The notes under the pieces: model-generated
What the model was told of the DNA's origin: nothing
Seen by the model: only the letters and a program-made list of their open reading frames with translations
Databases searched by the model: none
Shown: positions 1 to 7,485 of the stretch, one piece after another
Numbering within the stretch: position 1 is the first letter of the stretch
Layout of the letters: each line of letters begins with the position of its first letter
DNA from: Cinclus cinclus
Lineage: Eukaryota > Chordata > Aves > Passeriformes > Cinclidae
Assembly (NCBI RefSeq): GCF_963662255.1
Contig: NC_085052.1
Location: 13,615,151-13,679,150 of the forward strand
Length of the DNA: 64,000 bases
Reading direction: 5' to 3'
Made by a program: the position numbers and the translations under genes

Positions 1-1207
1 AACAACAGGACCCCTGAGGAATCTCCTCGCAGAGCACCAGACAGCCACAAACCCATCCTGACTTTGCCACAGCATGCCAGAAACGGGCAGGCAATGCAGC
101 ACACATGGTATCTAGTGTCAGGCACTTTCACAGCTGAGGGCGACAGGGCAAATAACATGTTCCATCCAAACATCACTGGTAACACGAAGAAAGCTTAGAC
201 TAGAGCACACCTATAAGGCAGGATGGGGCCTGGGGATCCCTACTTCTCCCCTCCTTCCCAACAGGATGAGGCCCAGGGGCATCCCAAGGAGCCAGGCACC
301 CCCGGGGGTGTTTGGGAGCCAGAGCCCACACAGGTCAGGGCTGCCTGCCCCCCCGCCACAGCACTCAGCCCGCTCGGTGCCATCCCTTTCCCAGCGCATC
401 TGTCGCAGAAGGCATGTGGCACAGCTCGGCCTCGTGACGGTGGGGGATGCACGGCGCCAGCTGGGCAGAAGGGAGGGATACAGCAATGGGCTGTGCCCTG
501 GCTGGACATGTCCATCCCGGGACCTGAAGCATGTGGCTTGGGAAGCTCTCCCTCCTGCCAGAGGAGTGCACAGGCTGGTTCTCTGCAAGGTGTCCCAGGG
601 AAGGTGCTGACCTTGGGAAAGTTGCTTCCCTGCCATGAAGCCGGAGCCAGACCTGCAGGGAGGGAGAACAGCTCCACTCCACTTTGGTTCCCTCCTCCCT
701 CTGCACTGACACCATCACTACAGGGGGAAAAACAATGATAATAATAAAAATAATTAAGAAGGAAAGTGCAGAGCATGCTGGGAGAGTGAAAGGTGCCCCC
801 AGGGGTCAGGGCCCCGCTGGGGTTTGGATGCCAAGACCTGTCTGCCGGCCCTGCTCCAAGCAGCCCTGGGCACAGCACCACCAGCTGCTGCTCCAGCCTC
901 TCCCACCTCCACTCTGAGCCCATTACACACTTGCTGCTCACCTCTCCACATCTGAGGTGGGGGGCAAAGCCCCCCTCAGGCCTCCACTGGCCCCAGCAGC
1001 TCCCCACCATCCTCGGGCACAAGAGTGCTTCAGGTTCCAAGCTGAGCAGCCTCCCTGCTCCAAAGCTCTTCCAGAGTGGAAGAAAGGAGCAGGGAAACAT
1101 CTCTGGAGGAGTACAAGAGCAGCTGTAGTGGGGCAGGATGCACCCACAGGGATAGCAAGGAGTACATCATCCCTCTGGGAGGGCACAACTTGGAAGGGGG
1201 GCAGCCA

Positions 1208-1209
<2 letters not shown>

Positions 1210-1238
<29 letters not shown>
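1210..1238. repeat. C homopolymer, 29 bases
   Basis: An uninterrupted run of C on the plus strand, which is a G run in the LDB1 transcript sense. Such tracts are length-unstable and hard to sequence, so the exact length is uncertain. The G strand can stack into G-quadruplex. Confidence 0.95.
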
Positions 1239-1240
<2 letters not shown>

Positions 1241-1309
1241 CAGCAGCTCCCAAGCAGGAAACTCCTCCAAGTTAATGCAGCCCTGAAGAGCAGCCTGGGC
1301 AGAGCGGCT

Positions 1310-2060
1310 CATTAAATGTTTCTGGCTGGCGGGAGGCCAGCGGCAGAGCTTGTTTTTTCTATATTCCGATAAACAGTCCGGGGAGGGGAAGGGGGAGGGG
1401 GGCGCAGGCTCTGGATGTGCCACCCAGCCCCGGCGGGGGAGCGGGGGAAGAGGCGGGGGGCACACGAACATGGCACGGCAGGCTCGCGTCCTCCCTGCCC
1501 TGGGGCAGCGGCCAGGGGCGGCCGGAGGCGGGGGGGGAACGACACAACACATGAAGCCATCCACAGGGTTACTCCCAGGTGAGGGGTGACCCCACGGCTC
1601 CCCATCACCGCACCGAGGGAGGACCCCCCCTCTTTGCACCCACCAACATGCCGATGACATTCCCAGTGGCGAGGGGCCAGCTCCTGGGGAATACGGCGGG
1701 GCCCCAACGTTGGCTGTCACACGGCCGTCGCCCCGCCGGGGCGGGACCCCCGCCAAGGCTGGGGGTGTCGGGAGGGGAGCCTTGCCCCCGGTGCGGGTGC
1801 TGTGGTTGCTCGGCCTGGCTCGCAGGGAGGTTCACGTGACTTTCTGCTTGAGGAAGCAGAGCTCTGGCAGCTTCCAGTGGGAGATGGAGGAGGAGGAGGA
1901 TGGGGGAAGGGGCCGCCTGCCTTCATAGAAACACGGCGGCGAGGCGCAGGCAGCGCAGGGGCGGGGGGCCGCCGCGCAGGGGCACCCCTTCCCCACCCCC
2001 ATTATCCAGCTGCAAACCCCTCGGCAGAGGCGGCTCTGGGGGAGGCACAGCGCCCCACTG
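1310..2060 (-). promoter_or_regulatory. LDB1: GC-rich, CpG-containing patch in LDB1 intron 1; possible alternative LDB1 promoter
   Basis: The stretch is rich in GC and CpG, for example around 1380-1560 and 1690-1990, and it includes a perfect palindromic TCACGTGA E-box at 1832-1839. LDB1 is known to have a shorter isoform that starts at an internal methionine (MLDRD...) and uses a different 5' exon. A GC-rich island inside intron 1 would suit such an alternative start. No exon or splice site here can be assigned with confidence, so the promoter role is inference. Confidence 0.3.
1832..1839. promoter_or_regulatory. Palindromic E-box TCACGTGA
   Basis: A perfect eight-base palindrome. This is the preferred core of USF and of MiT/TFE factors (CLEAR-type). 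It lies inside a GC-rich intronic patch. Binding is not shown by sequence alone. Confidence 0.4.
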
Positions 2061-2739
2061 CCTCCAGCAGCCCCCCAGTATGGGATTCTGACCTGGCAGG
2101 AGGCTCTCTCGGGACTACAGGGATGCTGTCACGGGAGCTGGGCTGAGGAGCGTCTCTGCTGTCCCCCCACAGGGACCCCATGTGCCAGATGCCCAGGGAA
2201 ATGGCAGAACCCCCTCCCCAGGGTCCCCCAAACTTGGCTCCCTGTCTGCTGGCCAGCACCACGGGGACCTGGTGCTGGACAAGGTTCCAGCAGCCCTCTG
2301 AGATCCTTGCCCTGCCTTGTTCCTGGCACAGCAACGTTCTGCACTCAGCAGCAGGCAATGCAGCCAGGCCAGCAGCCCCAAACCTGCCCCCAAGCCCAGG
2401 TATGCAGATGAGCATCCCTGAGGCAGCACCCTCCCAAGTGCTGAGACCTCACCAACTCATCACACCTCCTATGTAGTCCTGCAGCCTTGCTAGCCCGCAG
2501 GCTCCAGAATCTGGAAGAAGCTCTCCAGCAGACACCCCACAACGGCAATGGTGGGGGGCCATACAGCATCCCTGTCCATCAGCAGCATTGTTAAGCCTCT
2601 GCAGGGACTCTGTGCCTCACACTCACCCGGGGAGCTGTGGCACCCCACAGATCTATTGCCCTGGTCACAGGGGCACTTCGGGGTCACACTTCACACTGCC
2701 ACCTGCATGCCTGTCCAATGCCCCTGCAGCACTCTGCCT

Positions 2740-3480
2740 GTGGGGTCCCAGATCCCTCAGTCCAACAGATCACAGCATCCTTGTCATAGGAACCCCAGCA
2801 CCCACGCCATGGAATCCTAGCCTCACAACCACATCCCAGCACCCATGCCATGAGGTTCTAATCCCACAGTCAGACCTGAGCATCCATGCTCTAGGGACTC
2901 CAGCCCTTCAGCTGGATTCCAACAGCCCAAACCATGGGGATGCCATCGCCATAGCTGGACCTGATAGCCGCACCATAGTGACTAGGACTCCCGTTCCCAC
3001 ACCTTGCTGACACCCATAGCTTATCCCTAGCACCATGGCCAAACCTCAGCACCTACACTGAAAAGTCTTCTGTGCTGTAGTCAGCTCCCAGCAGCCATGC
3101 CCCAGGAATCCAGCCCATAACCAAACCCCAGCACCAATTCCACGGAGACCCCAGCACCAATTCTACGGAGACTTCAGCCCCATAGCCAGACCCCAGCACC
3201 AACGCCATGCAGTCCCAGGGACCAATACCACGGAGAATCCATCCCCATAGCTGGACTCCAGCACCAATGCCTTAAAGACCCCAGCATTAATGCCACGGAG
3301 ACCCCAACACCAATGCCAGGGAGACACCAAGCAACAATGGCATAGAGACCCCCGTCCTGGACATCCCAGTCTCAAAGCACGACAGCAACATCAACGCAAT
3401 GGGGACCCCAGCCCCACAGCCGGACCCCAGCGCCCATTCTTAGGGGACCCAGCCCCACAGCCAGACCCCGACACTACTGG
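2740..3480. repeat. Degenerate minisatellite: 23-bp units interleaved with 19-bp units
   Basis: From 3125 the pattern is regular. 23-bp units of the type ACCCCAGCACCAATNCCACGG + AG sit at 3125-3147, 3148-3170 and 3190-3212. 19-bp units of the type ACTTCAGCCCCATAGCCAG sit at 3171-3189 and again after the next pair. The resulting higher-order unit is about 65 bp (23+23+19). The same words (CCCAGCACC, CATAGC, CCATG) recur in more diverged form from about 2740 and out to about 3480. The array ends about 100 bases from the LDB1 splice donor. Confidence 0.8.
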
Positions 3481-3581
3481 GGCCCCCACTCCGTAAGCGG
3501 CCCCCAGCTCCCCACCCAGCCCCAACGCCGCGGGGACCCCAGCCCCAGGGGCAGCCCCCGCCCCGCCGCCGCGCCACTCAC

Positions 3582-3606
3582 CAGGGCATGCACAGCCCAC
3601 TGACAT
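3582..3606 (-). CDS. LDB1: LDB1 first coding exon (LIM domain-binding protein 1, long isoform N-terminus)
   Basis: Read on the minus strand from 3606, the exon encodes MSVGCACP plus the first base of a glycine codon, then a consensus GTGAGT donor at 3581. MSVGCACPG is the recognisable N-terminus of the long LDB1 isoform, and the phase-1 junction fits the known continuation GCSSK. LDB1 is a nuclear adaptor: it dimerises through its N-terminal half and binds LIM-homeodomain and LMO proteins through a C-terminal LIM-interaction domain, bridging enhancers and promoters. None of those domains is in this window. The head-to-head position to PPRC1 matches the human locus, which supports the call. 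A start-stop mini-uORF precedes the ATG. Confidence 0.9.
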
Positions 3607-3608
3607 CT

Positions 3609-3614
3609 TCACAT
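3609..3614 (-). promoter_or_regulatory. Minimal start-stop uORF (ATGTGA) just upstream of the LDB1 start codon
   Basis: On the minus strand, ATG (3614-3612) is followed at once by TGA (3611-3609). Two bases later the LDB1 ATG begins at 3606. If the 5' UTR includes it, which is almost unavoidable given its position, ribosomes meet a one-codon uORF before the real start. Start-stop elements are known to stall or sieve scanning ribosomes. An effect here is inference. Confidence 0.6.
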
Positions 3615-3873
3615 GCCTGGCCCGGCCGGGGGTCGCTGCGCGCTGCTCGGGCCGCGGGGGTCTCGCATGGGCGGCGCGCCGCGGGCTCCGGCGCGGCGGG
3701 CGGCGGGTAGCGCCGCGGCCAGAGGCGGGCGGGCGGGCGCGCGCGCCGCGAACCGGCGGAGAAGCGGCGGCAGCGGCAGCAGGAGCAGCGGCGGCAGCAG
3801 GGGCGGTCGGGGCGGGGGCCGCGGCGGTGGAGCGGGGGCGGCTGCGCCGGCGGCGGGCGGGTGGGGGCGCCTC

Positions 3874-3885
3874 TGCGCGTGCGCG
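3874..3885. promoter_or_regulatory. NRF1-type site in the LDB1 promoter
   Basis: TGCGCGTGCGCG on the plus strand reads CGCGCACGCGCA on the minus strand. This fits the YGCGCAYGCGCR consensus of nuclear respiratory factor 1. It lies about 270 bases upstream of the LDB1 ATG within the CpG island. Confidence 0.5.
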
Positions 3886-4350
3886 GGGCGTCCCGTTCCC
3901 CCCCACCACCCCCGCCGCGAGCGCGTGCGTGTTACGTGCGTGCGCGCCCCCCCTCCCGGCTCGTCGCTGCCGCCACTGCCGCGCGCGCACGCACGCGCGC
4001 CCCCCCCACGGCCCTCCCCTCCCGACCCCGCGAGGGGATCCCCGTGTGTGAGGGGGTGTCCGTGAGGGAGGGCACGGAGCGAAGGGCGAGGGGTCCCCCC
4101 CTGAGCTCCGAGGAGGCTCTCGGCACTGCCCCCTGGGGTTTGCAGCCGTCGGAGCAGGGGTAGCGCTTTCCCCAGACCCCCGTGGGTGGGTGAGGGTTCT
4201 CAGGAGTGCGGGGGCTGCCGGGGGCGGCGCAGGGCTGAGGCTTCCATTCCGCCCCCCCGGCCGGGGCTGCTCTTCCCGGGGCCGGAGAGAGACCCGACTG
4301 GGGAGACGAGCGCTCAGAGACCCGATGAGCGCCCCGGTTGTCTCAGGGAG

Positions 4351-6900
4351 GCTTGTTGGGGTTTCCGCCTTGCGAGGCGGTGGGGACGAGCAGAGGACGC
4401 CACGACTGTTCCGCATGGAGTAGCCTGCTTAAGGCTTATACTTTTGGAGACCTTGCCAGTTTCCCAGCCCCGGGGCACGGGGAGAACGGAGCACGGCGTA
4501 GAGATCGTAGGTGGGAGGGAAGGGGGCAGAGAGGGCCGGGGGGCAGGAAGAAAGGGGGCTCGCAGCAGCGCTTTGCACCATCAGGGACATGGTGACCGGC
4601 GTTTGCTGTGCCTCGTGCGGGGATGGCAGAGGCTGCTAGGCGGGAGACTGGGATCTGCTCAGGTCCGTGCTTGCACCCTGTGCCGGAGGGATGTGACAGC
4701 ATCCCGGGCGAGGCCGGGCACCGGAGAGATGCCAGGGCAGAAGGAGCAGAGTTCCATACGGACAGGGTCTCCCTGGGGGACACCCGCCCAAGCGGATCTC
4801 ACCAGGGATCGTGCCCCAGCCCCGCTCAGCTCTGCTCCTGCACACCGGCTGTGGGGCCAAAGCCCAGTCTGCAAAGGCAAGCACTGTCCCTCTACTACCC
4901 TGTCAAGATGCAGCCCCAGCGCCACGATAGGAGCAGGGTCGTGGGCTGAGCAAACTGCCCCGGAGAGCCAAAGCCCTATCTTCTCTCTGAAAGGGCTAAC
5001 TCCAGCCCACCTGCTCCTGCCTGGGTGTGACTCACATTCCTCTTTACTGAGTGGAGTGTCCTTTAAGGATCACACGGGTTTTTGAGCTCTCCTTTGCAGG
5101 CTGTGCCTATTAGCAAGCTGCCCCCCTCCCCGGGTGCTGCACAAACTGGACGGCCCTGAGCAGCTTCTGGCTATGCCTGGCCAGGGAGTGGTCGCATCAC
5201 AGAGAGGGAAGGGAGGGGAGCCAGGGATGTAGAATGCGCATTTTCCTTTCTGGCTTTTGTTTGTTTTTCTTGTAAACCAGCAGGAATGCCTGGTGTTACC
5301 CTGCGCCAGGGGTGCATCCCTGCTGGAGATTGTACTAGGGGAGGGAGGTACCTGCAGGTGGAATCCCCTATGGTCACACTCCAGGAACCCTATGTGCAGG
5401 GAATATGGTCCCACTTCACAGGATGTGTGCCAGGCTAGGCTTGCTCTGTCAGAGATCAGCCTTGTTGTGCTGCAGGGGCCCTGCCACACACAGGGACAGA
5501 GGGATTAGGCAGGCCACTGCATGCCCTGGATGTGCCCCAGGGAGAGGACATGACAGGAAAGGACGGTGCGGAGCAGGAGAAGGAAGGCTGCAGGGCTCCA
5601 AGGGGAATATTGCTCCACATCCCTGTCAGCAGGTCTCTGGGTGCCAGGCTATGGACAACTTCTCCTCGGGCCAGTGGAAAGAGATATGGACATTTCCAAA
5701 GCGACCTCGTTCCTTGCTTTAGATGTGTTAAGCTCGTGGGAAGCAAAGTGTCCTTCAGAGGGGTAACCACACCTGGGCTGCACCCCTGGAGCACTTGCCC
5801 AGCCTTCCCAGCTTCCTCTGCAGTGCCAGAGGCAGGTGCTGGCCTGAGGATCCTGTTATATCCAACAAAATGCCCCACACCCCAGCGGTGTGCTCACATT
5901 CACCCATTGCAACACATGTGTTCTGCAGCACTCAGACATGGATCCGTGGCCCTGGAGAAGGACACAGCCACCTGCCTGCAGCTCAGACAGCACTTTGGCC
6001 GAATACAAGTGTCAGTGAGAGGTGCTATGGGCTCCTTGGATGAGGAGGTGGATGGGAGCAGCTCCCCTGGACAGAGAGCCTGTTTGTGACTAGGGAGGAA
6101 CAGCCCCTGCGACACAGGAGGTGATGAGGGACACATATCACATTTGAAAGTCCCTTGTAGCAGGGGTGGAATGAAGGAGAGCAGGATGAGGCTCCATGTG
6201 TCAGTCATAGCTCAGCCCAATGACCAGGCACACAAGGCTGAGAAAAGCACTTCTATCCTGTAGATCCCCAAGGGAATCTGGTCTGGGCAGGACTGTGCTC
6301 CAGGGACTGAGGACTGATGTAGAGACCAAGACAATTACCCCCCCCGCCAGGCAAATTGTGAACTGCAGAACACCAGTGACATCTCCACACTGCACCTGTG
6401 CTGCTGTAAGCACATCTCCGAACCCCATGAGAGGATCCTACAGTCTGTCTGAAAGCCAGAACAGCCATAGGAAATGACAGCACCTGAAGGGACCCATGGC
6501 TTCTTGAACAAAGGCTACCAAACAGGGCCAGGCCAAGCACCTGAGCACACTGGCATCCCTTGCCTTCCAGGGGAGCCAGGCTGGATAGCAACTGTGTCCA
6601 GTGAGCTGAGTTTGGCTCCCTCACATTTTCCAGGTGATTTTCTTGTGCCAGCTTTGGAGAGCAGCAGAAGCCTAGGCAGAAGCAGTGACTTGAGTACCCC
6701 ACCCCATTGCCATGCCAGAAGGCTGCACGCCAGCTCACGGTGCCTATCCCTCTTTTTACATAGGATAGTTTTTTTCATCCCGCCTGTGTCAACCACATAT
6801 GCGTGTCACCTCCACCAGCCCCACACGAGCACCATGGCAATGCTGCACAGGCACCTCAGGTACAGGGAAAGCTCACAGACAGGGGACGGCGAGCCGCCGC
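4351..6900. other. Intergenic spacer between divergent LDB1 and PPRC1 promoters
   Basis: No exon of a known family and no convincing splice-flanked open frame was found. The DNA is moderately GC-rich and the open frames present on both strands look like composition effects. Distal promoter or enhancer elements for either gene could be here, but I see nothing specific. Confidence 0.6.
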
Positions 6901-7273
6901 ACTCACAGCAATTCTGCCCTTCTTTCCAGGAAGCGCGGGAACACGTGGGTCGACCGCGCACACGTGCGCGCCAGAACCGGCGGGGCGGGCCCGTAGCGCC
7001 GCGGGAAAATGCGCTCCTGCCCCGCCCCCAGGGGGCGCTTCCCGCGCCGCCCCTCCCACCGCACGCCGCGGGGCTGGGCTGACCCCCCCCCTCGTTCCCG
7101 CCCGCCACAATGATGGCGGCGAAGCCCGAGGGTCTGCCCGCCTTCAAGATGGCCGCCCGCGCTCCTGAGGCCGGGTACCCCCTCAGGCCGGTGTCCGCCT
7201 CTCGGCGCGCGGCTAGCGGCGAAAGGGTGCGCTCCCGGCGTGCCGCGCGCGGGCGGGGCGGCGCGGGGGTCGC

Positions 7274-7286
7274 TGGGAGCTGTAGT
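7274..7286 (-). promoter_or_regulatory. ZNF143/THAP11-like element
   Basis: The plus strand TGGGAGCTGTAGT reads ACTACAGCTCCCA on the minus strand. It resembles the ACTACAAYTCCCA promoter motif bound by ZNF143 and THAP11 with HCF-1, with one departure (G for A at position 7). It lies 65 bases upstream of the PPRC1 ATG. Confidence 0.45.
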
Positions 7287-7303
7287 GCGGGGCGGGCGGC
7301 GGT

Positions 7304-7309
7304 CACGTG
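7304..7309. promoter_or_regulatory. Proximal E-box CACGTG of PPRC1
   Basis: A canonical CACGTG in the context GTCACGTGGC, a good USF/MYC-MAX context. It is the E-box nearest the PPRC1 start codon, 42 bases upstream. Confidence 0.5.
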
Positions 7310-7346
7310 GCGCGCTCGGCAGTGGCCGCGCTGGGAGTAGAGGCAC

Positions 7347-7358
7347 CAAGATGGCGAC
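7347..7358 (+). promoter_or_regulatory. TISU/YY1-type start-codon context of PPRC1
   Basis: CAAGATGGCGAC around the ATG matches the TISU consensus SAASATGGCGGC at all but one position and contains a YY1 core. TISU elements direct scanning-free initiation on very short 5' UTRs and act at the same time as YY1 promoter sites. They are typical of genes for energy and housekeeping functions. Confidence 0.5.
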
Positions 7359-7485
7359 GCGGCGGGGCGGAGCGGTGCCCGCCGCCAACGGGGCCGGTGG
7401 TGTTGCCGCCACGGCTGCTTCCAGGGGCCTGGGGAGCGGCGGAGCCTTGCGCGAGCCACCTTTCCGCGCCGGCAGCCCCCTGCAG
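7351..7485 (+). CDS. PPRC1: PPRC1 coding exon 1 (aa 1-45)
   Basis: The exon starts MATRRGG, similar in style to human MAARRG, in a Gly/Ala-rich stretch that is poorly conserved. It ends in phase 0 at CTGCAG followed by GTAAGG. The ATG was chosen for the TISU-like context and because the frame joins exon 2 exactly. No in-frame ATG upstream is plausible. Confidence 0.85.

Larger units (their letters stand above)
1..3581 (-). other. LDB1: LDB1 intron 1 (partial; continues beyond left edge)
   Basis: This stretch lies downstream, in the minus-strand sense, of the LDB1 first coding exon and starts with its GTGAGT donor at 3581. I looked on the minus strand for the next LDB1 exon (after MSVGCACPG the human protein continues CSSKSFKLYSPKEPP) and found nothing like it, so exon 2 must lie to the left of the window. 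The region is GC-rich with many accidental open frames. It contains a C homopolymer, a GC-rich patch with an E-box and a minisatellite, each listed separately. The remainder (about 1-1200 and 2060-2730) shows nothing I can name. Confidence 0.75.
3500..4350 (-). promoter_or_regulatory. LDB1: CpG island: LDB1 promoter and 5' UTR
   Basis: Very GC- and CpG-rich DNA surrounds the LDB1 first exon and extends upstream of it (rightward, as the gene is on the minus strand). No TATA box is evident. It contains an NRF1-type match at 3874-3885 and two long runs of alternating purine and pyrimidine (3921-3946 and 3980-4000). The transcription start cannot be fixed from sequence but should lie somewhere between 3615 and about 4000. 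Confidence 0.75.
7110..7340 (+). promoter_or_regulatory. Possible 76-codon uORF ending 10 bases before the PPRC1 start
   Basis: Tandem ATGs at 7110 and 7113 open a frame that stops at TAG 7338-7340. The second ATG has A at -3 and G at +4. It is in a different frame from PPRC1. It matters only if transcripts start upstream of 7110. If the start is nearer 7300, this is only promoter sequence rich in YY1 cores. I do not claim the peptide is functional. Confidence 0.25.

Noticed and set aside
3391..4416. 341-codon minus-strand open frame across the LDB1 first exon
   Set aside because: It is an open frame through a CpG island where stops are rare. Only the 25 bases encoding MSVGCACP match a protein, and a strong GTGAGT donor ends that exon.
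4186..5085. 299-codon plus-strand open frame between LDB1 and PPRC1
   Set aside because: Low-complexity composition, no family resemblance, no splice-site support and no conservation argument.
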